Origin: DASUBV01 sp036510065
GTDB taxonomy: Bacteria; Actinomycetota; Actinomycetes; Streptosporangiales; Streptosporangiaceae
Direction of reading: 5' to 3'
Length of the DNA stretch: 64,000 nucleotides
NCBI GenBank assembly: GCA_036510065.1
Contig: DATCEO010000051.1
Span: forward strand, 1-64,000
The position numbers and the translations under genes were made by a program. The notes below the pieces were generated by a model. The model searched no databases and was not told where the DNA came from. It was given only the letters and a program-made list of their open reading frames with translations. Positions 1 through 8,222 of this stretch are shown piece by piece (within the stretch, counting starts at the first letter, position 1; each line of letters opens with the position of its first letter).

Positions 1-125
1 TGAGCGTCCTCGCCGCGGGCACGGAGTGCCCGCGGCTGTCCTCGGACCAGGTGGTGGCCAGCGCCGCGGTGCGCCTGGCCGCGTGCCGGGACAGCACGGC
101 AGCCTGGAGCAAGGGCGGCCGCTAG
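1..125 (+). CDS. C-terminal end of an unidentified protein (5' end outside window)
   Basis: An open frame runs from the window edge to TAG at 123-125 and encodes about 40 residues ending in TAAWSKGGR. I do not recognise the family. Two cysteines lie in the tail (AGTECPRL and LAACRDS), which would suit a small exported or disulfide-bonded protein, but that is a guess. It converges with hemY, whose stop lies 57 bases downstream. The codon pattern is like that of the neighbours, so a real gene end is likelier than a chance frame. Confidence 0.4.
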   Translation, partial: SVLAAGTECPRLSSDQVVASAAVRLAACRDSTAAWSKGGR

Positions 126-182
126 CGTCCCGGCGGGACCCCCTTGGGCCAGCCACCCGGTGGCCGGCGAGCCCGGTGGCCG

Positions 183-2159
183 TCACTGGCTGGCAGCCGG
201 CCTGGCCCGCAAGTAGGAGAGCACCTGGCTGACGGCCAGCCTGGCCGACGCGATGCAGGCCGGGATCCCGATGCCGTCGTAGGCAGCTCCGCAGACGGCC
301 AGCCCGGGCTGGGCCGCGACCCCAGCCCTGATCCGCGCCACCCGGTCCAGGTGGCCAACGCTGTACTGTGGCAGGCCGCCGCCCCAGCGGGTGACCCGCG
401 TATCGGCCGGGGCACCGCGCACGCCGACGGCTGCCGCCAGGTCTGCGCTGGCCAGCCGGGCCAGCTCGCCGTCGTCACGCTGCAGGATGGCCTCGTCCCC
501 CAGCCGGCCCACCGAGCAGCGAACGATCTGCAGCCCCGATGCTCCCTGGCCCAGGTGCGGCCACTTCACGGTGCTGAACGTCACCGCCTTGATCGCGCGG
601 CCGTCCACGGCCGGCACCAGGAAGCCGCTGCCTGACGGCGGGACCGGGAATGCCGCGCCCGGGTAGGCCAGGGTGATCACGGCCATGCTCGCGTACGTGA
701 TCTCGGCCAGCGCGGCAGCGGCCGGGCCCGCGCCGGGGACCCCGGCCAGCAGCCGACCCGCAGGACGGGCCGGCAGCGCCAGGATGACGGCATCGGCGGT
801 CAGCCACCGCGGCGAGTGGGCCGAGCCGATGGTCAGCCGCCACCCGTCGGGCAGCCGGGTCAGCTCGCGGACCATGGCCGAGGTCTGGATCGCGGCGCCC
901 GACGCGCCCGCCAGGCTCGGCGGCAACGTGCCCAGGCCGCCGGTCAGCGTCGTGAACACCGGCGGCGGCGTCGCCGCCGGACCAGCAGCCGCCGGACCCT
1001 CGGGCGCCGCTGCCGGCTGGCCAGGGTCCTGCCAGCGACGTGACCGTGCAGTTACTGACGCTGTATCAGCAGCAGATAGCTGTTCATGACGTTCACGAGA
1101 CCGGTCCGTCGCTGGATCGGGGCCCGTCTCGTCCCTACGGTCTCCTGGGGCCCGGGAGTCCCGGGCATCCGGGGCAGGCGCGGGCGGAAGCAGCGAGGCC
1201 ACTGCCTCGCTGAGCGCGCGGAATCGCGGGGCGGCCGCGGCCAGGGCCGGCAGGGTCGCCTCGAAGGACAGGTCCTCGCAGCGGCCGGCGTAGACGCCAC
1301 CCAGCAGGGGCTCGACCAGCCGATCCACTAGCTCGGCGCCCATCCGCCCGCCGACCCGCTCGGCCACCGAGGCATCGCCGGCGTCCGCCGCATCGCCGAG
1401 CCGGGCGGCACCCGCCCCAGTCCCGGGGGCGCCCGCCCTGGTGGCGCCCGCTCCGGCGACGTCCGCACTCGTGCTGGCAGCACCGGCTCCGCCACCGGCA
1501 GCGCTGGCTCCGCCACCGGCAGCGCTCGCCGCGGTCCCGGCCGGAAGCTCGGCGTCCCGGCGGGCCCTGGCCAGGCCTTCGTCGGACAGCAGGCCCGTGG
1601 CCGCCAGCTCCTCGAAGTCGGCGGGGACGCCCATGAACTGGCGCCTGGGCAGGGGCCGGACCTGGCCGCGCGTCCAGATGCCGGCGGAGGTGGTCCCGGG
1701 CCGCTTCAGGTCACCGGACAGGCCGAGGTCGGCGATCAGCCCGATGCCCTCTTCCCGGCGGGCCAGCAGCGCCTCCGCGCCGGCGTCGACCTGGACCCCG
1801 CCGACGTCGGAGACGGCCAGCTTGCCGCCGAGCCGCGGGGAGCCCTCCAGCACGGTGACCGTCAGGCCGGCGTCGCGCAGCAGGAACGCGGCGGTCAGGC
1901 CGGCGATGCCGCCGCCGATGATGGCGACCGACCGCCTCCGCAGCCCGTCGCCAGGCCGCCTGTCGCCAAGCTGCCCGGCCCCTTCTGCCTGTCCCCCGGC
2001 TGCCTGTCCCCCGGCTGCCTGTCCCCCGGCTGCCTGTCCCCCGGCTGCCTGTCCCCCGGCTGGCTGTCCCCCGGCTGGCTGTCCCCCGGCTGGCTGGGCC
2101 GCGTCTTGCTGGCCCGTAACCGGCTGACCGGAGCCAGGCCAGCCCATGGGAGGCGTCAT
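183..2159 (-). CDS. hemY: Protoporphyrinogen/coproporphyrinogen III oxidase with low-complexity insertions
   Basis: FAD enzyme of late haem synthesis. In Actinobacteria this family (HemY, also CgoX) makes coproporphyrin III. The dinucleotide-binding motif GGGIAGL is at residues 82-88, followed by the LEGSPRLGGK segment. The C-terminal YDGIGIPACIASAR region is typical of the family. The ATG at 2157-2159 is chosen because the frame further upstream has no family similarity. The protein is 658 residues, against about 470 usually. The excess is a repeat-rich N-terminal tail (7 copies of a PAGGQ/AAGGQ unit), an Ala/Gly-rich insert around residues 205-265, and a polar Arg/Glu/Ser insert before the PPPVFTTLTGGL segment. 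The start overlaps the stop of the upstream adenosine deaminase remnant as ATGA, so translation is probably coupled. No hemQ lies beside it. Confidence 0.9.
   Translation of the reverse strand: MTPPMGWPGSGQPVTGQQDAAQPAGGQPAGGQPAGGQAAGGQAAGGQAAGGQAAGGQAEGAGQLGDRRPGDGLRRRSVAIIGGGIAGLTAAFLLRDAGLTVTVLEGSPRLGGKLAVSDVGGVQVDAGAEALLARREEGIGLIADLGLSGDLKRPGTTSAGIWTRGQVRPLPRRQFMGVPADFEELAATGLLSDEGLARARRDAELPAGTAASAAGGGASAAGGGAGAASTSADVAGAGATRAGAPGTGAGAARLGDAADAGDASVAERVGGRMGAELVDRLVEPLLGGVYAGRCEDLSFEATLPALAAAAPRFRALSEAVASLLPPAPAPDARDSRAPGDRRDETGPDPATDRSRERHEQLSAADTASVTARSRRWQDPGQPAAAPEGPAAAGPAATPPPVFTTLTGGLGTLPPSLAGASGAAIQTSAMVRELTRLPDGWRLTIGSAHSPRWLTADAVILALPARPAGRLLAGVPGAGPAAAALAEITYASMAVITLAYPGAAFPVPPSGSGFLVPAVDGRAIKAVTFSTVKWPHLGQGASGLQIVRCSVGRLGDEAILQRDDGELARLASADLAAAVGVRGAPADTRVTRWGGGLPQYSVGHLDRVARIRAGVAAQPGLAVCGAAYDGIGIPACIASARLAVSQVLSYLRARPAASQ
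1985..2089. repeat. 15-bp minisatellite in the hemY N-terminus (7 copies)
   Basis: Seven head-to-tail copies of CTGCCTGTCCCCCGG. The last two read CTGGCTG at the start, and a partial eighth copy follows. In the hemY frame the array encodes PAGGQ or AAGGQ units. The copies are almost identical at DNA level, so expansion is recent. Confidence 0.95.
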
Positions 2160-2464
2160 GCTGGCTGGCCTGTTGCGGGCGGCAGGCTGGCCCAGTCGTA
2201 GTTGTCGCCGGTCTTCCGGAGCGCGTCGCGGGTCTGGTCGTCGCAGAGCGCGCCGGTGGTCATCACCCACGTCTCGATGAAGTGCGCGAAATCCCGGAAC
2301 TCGTACAGGCCAGCCAGGCCGACCTCGGTGTCGGCCGGGAGCCGCACGCCGTTGCGCCGGGCGATCTGGAGCAGCGTTTCCGGCCGGACGGTGCCCTCCA
2401 GGTGCACGTGCAGCTCGATCTTGGGGAAGGCGGGGCCAGCCTGGCCAGGAATCGGGACGGTCAC
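2156..2464 (-). pseudogene. Truncated adenosine deaminase remnant (102 aa), coupled to hemY
   Basis: The first ~70 residues are a clear adenosine deaminase N-terminus, with PKIELHVHLEG (the HxH metal-binding pair) followed by RPETLLQIARRNGV and a YEFRDFAHFIETWVMTT segment. The normal enzyme is about 340 residues. Here the frame passes straight to a short tail, ALCDDQTRDALRKTGDNYDW, which resembles the extreme C-terminus of some deaminases. This suggests an in-frame internal deletion of roughly 240 residues that removed the catalytic Glu, His and Asp. The start is GTG at 2462-2464. The stop TGA overlaps the hemY ATG, so the stub may survive as a translated leader. That the tail is the deaminase's own C-terminus is inference. 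Confidence 0.7.
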
Positions 2465-2521
2465 GGCATCGATTATCGCCGGGTCGGGGAACCGGACGGA
2501 CGGCGGGCGCGTCGGAGAACC

Positions 2522-3583
2522 ATGAACACCAGGGTCGGGCGCCGGGCCGTAAGGCCGGCCGGCACACCCCGCCCGGAGCGGGCCGGTGGGCTGCTCCAGG
2601 GGCGGGGGATGCCAGCGGGCGTCACTGTCACTTCCTGTGCCGTGCTCCTGGCTGGGGCCGGACTGCTCATGGCCGGCTGCGCCGCCTCCCCGGCCGGGAC
2701 CGCTAGCTCATCGTCGGCCGGGCATGTCGCCTCGGGCTCAGCCGGCGGCTCGCGCGCCGTCGCCACAGCTCACGCCCCGGCCGCCGCCGCCGGGCCGGTC
2801 GCGCCCGTCGCGGGCCTCCAATCCGCCGCAGGCGGGTCAGCCGCTGGCGGGCTGGCCGCCGTCCATGCGGCTCGCCTGACGCACGGCGCCCAGAGCATCA
2901 TCTACACCGCCAGCCTCACGGTCCGGGTGCGTGACACCAGCCGGGCGGCGTCCAGCGCCGTCAGCGAGATCACCGCAGCGGGCGGCTATACCGCCGCGGA
3001 GCAGGCGCAGGCCAGCCGTCCCGGCGGCCAGCCGCCTCGGGTCAGCCTGACGCTCAAGGTGCCCGTGGCGAGCTACCCGGCAGCCCTGAGTCGGCTGTCC
3101 GCGCTCGGCCGGCAGACCTGGCTGAGCCAGCAGTCCAGCGACGTGACCCAGCAGGTGGCCGACGTCAACAGCCTGGTCACCTCGCAGCGGGACGCGATCG
3201 CCCAGCTCCAGGCCCTGCTGCGGCGGGCCGGCTCGGTGAGCGACCTGCTGCAGGTGCAGCAGCAGATCAGCGGTGACGAGTCCACCCTGGAGGCGCTGCA
3301 AGCCCAGCAGCGGGCGCTTGATCACGAGACGACCTACGCCACCATTTCCCTGCTCCTGCTGAGCCCGCAGCCGCATGCGGTCCTGCACAAAGCGCCGCGG
3401 CACGGCTTCGCCGCGGGACTGGCCGCCGGCTGGCGCGGACTGCGGCACGCGACGGCGCTGGTGCTGACCGCGCTGGGCGCCGTGCTCCCGTTCGCGATCG
3501 TCCTCGCGGTCCTCGGCGGCCTCGGCTACGCGGGGTGGCGGCGGATCAGCCGCCGCCGGACCCGGCCGGACCCCGCCGGCTGA
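2522..3583 (+). CDS. DUF4349-type lipoprotein with C-terminal membrane anchor
   Basis: 353 residues. A hydrophobic signal ends in the lipobox LMAGC with Cys53 as the lipidation site. A low-complexity Ala/Gly/Ser stretch follows, then a DUF4349 domain (ASLTVRVRDTSRA through SLLLLSP). This domain contains a helical coiled coil rich in Gln and Leu (LLQVQQQISGDESTLEALQAQQ). A C-terminal transmembrane helix (VLPFAIVLAVLGGLGYAG) ends in a basic tail. The ATG at 2522 has GGAG four bases upstream. An ATG at 2609 would leave a more usual 24-residue lipoprotein signal and is a real alternative. The gene diverges from the deaminase remnant and overlaps convergent hemE by 38 bases. Function of the family is unknown; an envelope role is inferred. 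Confidence 0.82.
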   Translation: MNTRVGRRAVRPAGTPRPERAGGLLQGRGMPAGVTVTSCAVLLAGAGLLMAGCAASPAGTASSSSAGHVASGSAGGSRAVATAHAPAAAAGPVAPVAGLQSAAGGSAAGGLAAVHAARLTHGAQSIIYTASLTVRVRDTSRAASSAVSEITAAGGYTAAEQAQASRPGGQPPRVSLTLKVPVASYPAALSRLSALGRQTWLSQQSSDVTQQVADVNSLVTSQRDAIAQLQALLRRAGSVSDLLQVQQQISGDESTLEALQAQQRALDHETTYATISLLLLSPQPHAVLHKAPRHGFAAGLAAGWRGLRHATALVLTALGAVLPFAIVLAVLGGLGYAGWRRISRRRTRPDPAG

Positions 3584-4607
3584 CGGCATGGACCAGGTCG
3601 GCGAGCCGGGCGAGCACGTCCGGGCTGGTCTCCGGCAGGACGCCATGTCCGAGGTTGAAGATGTGCCCCGGCGCGGCGGCCCCGCGCTCCAGCACCTGGC
3701 GCGCCCGCTCCTCGATGACCTCCCAGGGGGCGAGCAGGACCGACGGGTCGAGGTTGCCCTGCAGCGCCTTGCCCGGCCCGACGCGGACGGCCGCCTCGTC
3801 CAGCGGCACCCGCCAGTCGACGCCCACGACGTCCGCGTCCGCCTCGCTCATCAGGCCCAGGAGCTCGCCGGTGCCCACGCCGAAGTGGATCCGCGGCACC
3901 CCCGTCTCGCCCAGCGCCTCGAAGACCCGCCGGCTGTGCGGCAGGACCGAGCGGCGGTAGTCCTCGGGGCTGAGCGTGCCGATCCAGGAGTCGAACAGCT
4001 GCACGGCCGAGGCGCCCGCGGCCACCTGGGTCCGCAGGAAGGAGATCGTGATGTCGGCCAGCCTGCTCAGCAGGTCGTCCCACAGGGCCGGCTGGCCGTA
4101 CATGAGTGACTTGGTGATCTCGAAGTTCTTCGACGGGCCGCCGTCGACGAGGTAACAGGCCAGGGTGAACGGGCCCCCCGCGAAGCCGATCAGCGGCTTT
4201 CCGTCGAGCTCGGCCACCAGGCTGGCGACCGCCTCGGTCACGAACGGGACATCGGCCGGCGTCAGCGGCCGCAGGCGGCTGACATCCGCCGCGCTGCGGA
4301 CTGGCTCGTCCACGACCGGGCCGACCCCGGGCCGGATCTCGATGCCCACGCCGACCGCCCGCAGCGGGACCACGATGTCGCTGAAGAGGACGGCGGCGTC
4401 CACGTCATAGCGGCGCAGCGGCTGCAGGGTGAACTCGGTGATGAGATCGGGGGTGGAGCAGGCGTCGAGCATGGACATGCCCGCCCGGGCCTTCCGGTAC
4501 TCCGGCAGCGAGCGGCCCGCCTGGCGCATGTACCAGACTGGCGTATATGGCACCGGCTCCCGGCGGCAGGCGCGGACAAACGGGGAGTCGGCTGTCGACG
4601 AGGTCAC
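3546..4607 (-). CDS. hemE: Uroporphyrinogen III decarboxylase
   Basis: Cytosolic enzyme that removes four carboxyl groups from uroporphyrinogen III to give coproporphyrinogen III, the substrate of HemY. 353 residues, normal for the family. The signature YMRQAGRSLPEYR covers residues 26-38, and the catalytic aspartate is in LFSDIVVPL (Asp77). GFAGGPFTLACYLVDGG and the C-terminal FNLGHGVLPET are also conserved. The GTG at 4605-4607 is chosen because it gives a normal N-terminus; a longer frame reaches 4697 without family similarity. hemE and hemY lie on the same strand but are separated by the oppositely oriented lipoprotein gene, so they are not one simple operon. Confidence 0.94.
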   Translation of the reverse strand: MTSSTADSPFVRACRREPVPYTPVWYMRQAGRSLPEYRKARAGMSMLDACSTPDLITEFTLQPLRRYDVDAAVLFSDIVVPLRAVGVGIEIRPGVGPVVDEPVRSAADVSRLRPLTPADVPFVTEAVASLVAELDGKPLIGFAGGPFTLACYLVDGGPSKNFEITKSLMYGQPALWDDLLSRLADITISFLRTQVAAGASAVQLFDSWIGTLSPEDYRRSVLPHSRRVFEALGETGVPRIHFGVGTGELLGLMSEADADVVGVDWRVPLDEAAVRVGPGKALQGNLDPSVLLAPWEVIEERARQVLERGAAAPGHIFNLGHGVLPETSPDVLARLADLVHAVSRRGPAGSGGG

Positions 4608-4853
4608 ACCTCGGATGGTCTCACAGCTCCCGCCCGCGGCTGCGGCCCGGCAGCTCGGCCGCTGCCGGAGGCTCAGCCACGGCTCCGGGACGGCCATGCC
4701 GGGGGTTTCCCGTCAAAAGCCCGCATGACACGCCGCCCAAGGTCCGCAGACCTGGAGCGGTGCCGTGCCAGCATCAGTGCTGAGCCTGACTCTGCCGCCC
4801 GTGAGCTCAGGTCTCGCGGGCGGAGAGCGGCACAACGGCAAAGGAGGTTCCAG

Positions 4854-5063
4854 ATGGCGCAGATTGTCCGGTATTGCGCGGACTGCGGCTGGGATCGGCC
4901 GTTCGAGCAGATCCATGACCTGCCCGGCGAGTGCCCGGACTGCCCCGAAGGCGACTGTGTCGAGTGGTCGTGCACCGACTGCGGGGCGGCGCTGCTGATC
5001 GGCGTCGCCTGGTTCAGCTCCCGGCCGGCGGTGGCCGCCGAGCCGCGCGGCCGGGTGGCGTGA
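4854..5063 (+). CDS. Small zinc-ribbon-like protein (69 aa)
   Basis: Starts at ATG 4854 behind a strong AAGGAGG (4841-4847, 6-base spacing). Cysteine pairs of CxxC type (YCADCGW, ECPDCPEGDC, SCTDCGA) look like a treble-clef or zinc-ribbon fold. The rest is acidic with a hydrophobic end (ALLIGVAWF). It lies 13 bases before the DUF3000 gene in the same direction and probably shares its transcript. I do not recognise a named family. Metal binding is inferred from the cysteines. Confidence 0.75.
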   Translation: MAQIVRYCADCGWDRPFEQIHDLPGECPDCPEGDCVEWSCTDCGAALLIGVAWFSSRPAVAAEPRGRVA

Positions 5064-5076
5064 GGATCACGCGCCC

Positions 5077-5718
5077 GTGCCCATCGCCCAGACGACGCTG
5101 AAGTCCACCGGGCAGCCAGCGGAAGCCGGCTCAGACGAGGCCTCTTTCCGGCTGGCCGTGGCGGACCTGGAAGCCGGGCTCGAGCAGCAGCGCGACGCCC
5201 GTCCCGAGCTGACCTTCGAGGAGGAGCCAGCCCCCCGGCGGCTGGCGCCGTACGCGGCCGCGATTGCCGCATCGGTGCTGACGGGGGACACTGAGATCGG
5301 CTGGGGCAAGTTCGTGCTGCTCTACGATCCGGCCGGCCAGGCCGGCTGGGCGGGGCAGTTCCGGATCATCGCCTACGTCCGCGCCGAGCTCGACCCCGAG
5401 ATCGCGGCCGATCCGCTGATCGCCGAGGTGGGCTGGACCTGGCTGGTCGAGGCGCTGGACGCCAGGACGACGGGCTACGGGCAGACCAGCGGGACGGTGA
5501 CTCGCGTGGTGACGGAGGGGTTCGGCTCGAAGCAGGATGACCCTGTATCCACCGGGTTCGAGCTGCGGGCGTCGTGGACGCCGTCGGCGCCTGGCGACGT
5601 ACGGCCGGCTGTGGACGGGCACGTGGCCGCATGGTGCGATGCGCTCTGCATGGCAGCCGGACTGCCGCCGCTGGGGGTTTCCGCGCTGCGGCCGCCGGGC
5701 CGCAGGCGGCAGCAGTGA
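5077..5718 (+). CDS. DUF3000 domain protein
   Basis: 213 residues. A near-universal actinobacterial protein of unknown function, found next to the ribonuclease D-like gene. The FRLAVADLEAGL start of the domain, the EEEPAPRRLAPYAAAIAASV segment and RIIAYVRAELDPEIAADPLI are characteristic. The start is GTG at 5077, the first in-frame start ahead of the domain. The stop overlaps the rnd start as GTGA, indicating translational coupling with rnd. The gene corresponds in place to Rv2680 of M. tuberculosis. Confidence 0.85.
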   Translation: MPIAQTTLKSTGQPAEAGSDEASFRLAVADLEAGLEQQRDARPELTFEEEPAPRRLAPYAAAIAASVLTGDTEIGWGKFVLLYDPAGQAGWAGQFRIIAYVRAELDPEIAADPLIAEVGWTWLVEALDARTTGYGQTSGTVTRVVTEGFGSKQDDPVSTGFELRASWTPSAPGDVRPAVDGHVAAWCDALCMAAGLPPLGVSALRPPGRRRQQ

Positions 5719-7121
5719 GCGGCGCCCCCGACAGCGGCGCCAGTAACAGCCCGGCCGAGCCCGACGTGGCCGCAGACCTGGCCCAGCCCGGCCCGGCCCG
5801 GCAGCCGGGCCTAGACCAGCCGGGCCTAGACCAGCTAAGTCCAGACCAGACGGGTCCAGACCAGCCGGACGGCGGGCAGCCGGACGGCGGGCAGGAAGCC
5901 GAGCGCCAGGTCGTGCCGCTCCTGGAGCCGCGTGAAGGGCTGCCGCCCCTGGTCACGACGGCCGGGGCGCTGGAGGCAGCCATCCGCGCGCTGGCGGGCG
6001 GAACCGGCCCGGTCGCCGTCGACGCCGAGCGGGCCTCGGGCTTCCGCTACGGTCACCGGGCGTTCCTGGTCCAGCTGCGGCGGCATGGCGCGGGCACCGT
6101 CCTGATCGATCCCGTCGCCTGCGCGGACCTGTCCGGCCTGGACGCCGCCCTGGCCGATACCGAGGCCGTGCTGCATGCCGCGTCGCAGGACCTCCCGTGC
6201 CTGGCCGACCTGACCTACCGCCCGCGCCAGGTCTTCGACACCGAGATGGCCGGGCGGCTGCTCGGCTATCCCCGGGTCGGGCTGGCCACCCTGGTCGAGG
6301 AGCTGCTCGGACTGCGGCTGGAGAAGACGCACTCGGCCGCCGACTGGTCCACCCGGCCGCTGCCGGAGGAATGGCTGCGCTACGCGGCCCTCGACGTCGA
6401 GGTACTCGTCGAGCTGCGTGACGTGCTCGCCCGGCAGCTCACCGAGCAGGGCAAGCTGGAGTGGGCCCGGCAGGAGTTCGCGGCGGTGCTGGCGGCCGGG
6501 CCGCCCGAGCCCAGGGCCGACCCGTGGCGGCGGACCTCCGGCATTCACCGGGTGCGCAACCGCCGGGGACTGGCCATCGTCCGGGAGCTGTGGCTGGAGC
6601 GCGACAAGATCGCCCGGCAGCGGGACCTGTCGCCGACCAAGGTGCTGCCCGACCGGGCCATCATCGAGGCCGCCCGGTCGATCCCAGCCGGCACGCAGGA
6701 GCTGGCCGGGATCGCCGGCTTCACCGGGCGCGGCGCCCGGCGCAACCTCGCTGACTGGACCGCGGCCGTCAGCCGGGCCAGGGCTCTGCCGGATCGGTCC
6801 CTGCCCGAGGCATCGGCCCCGCCGAGCGACGGGCCGCCGCCGGCCCACCGGTGGGCCGATCGGGATCCGGAGGCGGCCAGGCGGCTGACGGCGGTGCGCG
6901 CCGTCGTGGCCGCGATCGCGGACGTCAACGGCCTGCCGACCGAGAACCTGGTGCCTCCCGACGCAGTCCGGCGCCTCTCCTGGCAGCCGCCGGAGCAGCC
7001 AACACCCGCCGCCGTCAGTGCCGACCTGATCGGCTACGGCGCCCGGCCCTGGCAGGTCGGGCTGACGGCCGTGCCGATCTCCAAGGCCCTGCTGCGCATC
7101 CTCGAGAAGGGTGACGAGTGA
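5715..7121 (+). CDS. rnd: Ribonuclease D-like 3'-5' exonuclease with HRDC domain
   Basis: 468 residues. The DEDD exonuclease domain begins with VAVDAERASGF (Asp103 and Glu105 of motif I), continues through HAASQDLPCLADL (motif II) and reaches YAALDVEVLVEL (motif III). The HRDC helical domain follows at about residues 270-350 (LSPTKVLPDRAIIEAAR). The likely role is 3'-end trimming of structured RNA. The first 65 residues are a low-complexity tail holding a 15-bp repeat array. The start is GTG at 5715, overlapping the DUF3000 stop by four bases. It converges with the DUF2695 gene 19 bases downstream. Position matches Rv2681. Confidence 0.9.
   Translation: MSGAPDSGASNSPAEPDVAADLAQPGPARQPGLDQPGLDQLSPDQTGPDQPDGGQPDGGQEAERQVVPLLEPREGLPPLVTTAGALEAAIRALAGGTGPVAVDAERASGFRYGHRAFLVQLRRHGAGTVLIDPVACADLSGLDAALADTEAVLHAASQDLPCLADLTYRPRQVFDTEMAGRLLGYPRVGLATLVEELLGLRLEKTHSAADWSTRPLPEEWLRYAALDVEVLVELRDVLARQLTEQGKLEWARQEFAAVLAAGPPEPRADPWRRTSGIHRVRNRRGLAIVRELWLERDKIARQRDLSPTKVLPDRAIIEAARSIPAGTQELAGIAGFTGRGARRNLADWTAAVSRARALPDRSLPEASAPPSDGPPPAHRWADRDPEAARRLTAVRAVVAAIADVNGLPTENLVPPDAVRRLSWQPPEQPTPAAVSADLIGYGARPWQVGLTAVPISKALLRILEKGDE
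5802..5891. repeat. 15-bp minisatellite in rnd (6 copies)
   Basis: Six consecutive 15-bp units: CAGCCGGGCCTAGAC twice, two diverged units, then CAGCCGGACGGCGGG twice. In frame they encode QPGLD, QPGLD, QLSPD, QTGPD, QPDGG, QPDGG. The array sits in the dispensable N-terminal tail, before the exonuclease domain. Confidence 0.95.
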
Positions 7122-7140
7122 CGGCGGCCCCTCGGTCGGG

Positions 7141-7491
7141 TCAGGCGCTCCAGGGCAGGGCACGCAGGTCGCAGGGCATGGCCGAGCCGAGCTGGGGCTG
7201 GCCCGCGCACGGCAGCGGCCGCCCGGAGTCCGGGTAATCCGGGAAGACGTTCAGCAGGACCTCGCAGTCACAGCAGCCGCCCAGCCGCTCCAGCCGGCGC
7301 AGCAGCGCGCGGGCGCGCGGCGCCCGCTCCCCGCGCCACCGGACGGTCCACCGGTGGGTGCCATCGCAGCCGAACTCGTTGATCATCCGGAGCAGGAAGC
7401 AGCGCAGGCACTCCCGCTCACCCGGCTCGGTAAGCCGTCTCGACAGCCAGGCGACCTCGGCCTCCACCTGCTGGGCAATGTCCTCAGCCAT
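7141..7491 (-). CDS. DUF2695 family protein
   Basis: 116 residues. The conserved core is ECLRCFLLRMINEFGCDGTHRW, followed by RLERLGGCCDCEVLLNVFPDY. The histidine and cysteines are family-conserved and suggest metal binding, but the function is unknown. ATG at 7489-7491 is preceded by a GGGAG site 7 bases away. The gene points toward rnd and ends 19 bases from it. Confidence 0.82.
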   Translation of the reverse strand: MAEDIAQQVEAEVAWLSRRLTEPGERECLRCFLLRMINEFGCDGTHRWTVRWRGERAPRARALLRRLERLGGCCDCEVLLNVFPDYPDSGRPLPCAGQPQLGSAMPCDLRALPWSA

Positions 7492-7632
7492 CCGCGTTCT
7501 CCCTGGTCGTGGCGAGCTGACAGGTCCGTTTTATCGCGGGCTACTGACATTTCGCGGGCCGGCCGGGCCGGGCGGGCGACGCTGTTACGGCGTCGCCCGC
7601 CCGGCCGCTGGGAGCTGCGGGCAGGCGGCCGA

Positions 7633-8076
7633 TCAGATCGTGGCCGACGGCCGGCCCGGGTCCGTTCCAGGCGGGTCACCGAAGGCACTGCGGACCTGGT
7701 CCTGTTCCTGGACCGACAGGTTCGAGCGGATCAGCTCCATGTCCTCGCCCTCGAATGCCTTCGCGACCGTGCCGATGGCGGCATCGGCGCTCAGCAGCAC
7801 GATCGCCGAGGTTCCCGGCGTCAGGTCCCCCTTGACCGACTCGAGCATCGAGCTGTCGATGACGTCCTTCCGGAGCTTGTGCACCAGGGAGGAAACCTTG
7901 CTGCCTTCCTCGGTCACGTGCTCCTGCGCCGTGGGTGCCGTCGCGTACTGGGGCCAGCGGAGCACAGCGACGTCCAGCACATCGATAAGTTGCTGATCAC
8001 CTAGCTGCTTGAGCCGGAGCACTGCGTTATCGGCCCCTTCGGTACCGGCGAACCGCCATGCCGTCATGGTTGACAT
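7633..8076 (-). CDS. DUF1269-like protein lacking the usual membrane segment
   Basis: 147 residues. The two halves match the DUF1269 family: TMTAWRFAGTEGADNAVLRLKQL with VLDVAVLRWP, then LTPGTSAIVLLSADAAIGTVAKAF with LIRSNLS and QVRSAFG. In ordinary members a glycine-zipper membrane hairpin of about 40 residues joins the halves. Here the join is a short polar stretch (EEGSKVSSLVHKLRKDVIDSS). The protein should therefore be soluble. ATG at 8074-8076 has AAGGAG 7 bases upstream. It diverges from the patatin gene across 146 bases. The role is unknown. Confidence 0.75.
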   Translation of the reverse strand: MSTMTAWRFAGTEGADNAVLRLKQLGDQQLIDVLDVAVLRWPQYATAPTAQEHVTEEGSKVSSLVHKLRKDVIDSSMLESVKGDLTPGTSAIVLLSADAAIGTVAKAFEGEDMELIRSNLSVQEQDQVRSAFGDPPGTDPGRPSATI

Positions 8077-8222
8077 CGCTGATCTCCTTCCGTCCGCGCG
8101 ATCTACGGGACGAACAGCTACAGACTGGTGGCCAGCGCCGATCACGTCGTCACCCGTTCGGAGTGATTTGCGCGGGCCGCCCGCTGGACAGGATGCTGGG
8201 GGTGACAACGACGGGAGACCTG

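Noticed and set aside
1040..1130. Locally less GC-rich DNA in hemY as a possible mobile insertion
   Set aside because: The frame stays open and no inverted repeats or duplications flank it; only noted as part of a low-complexity insert.
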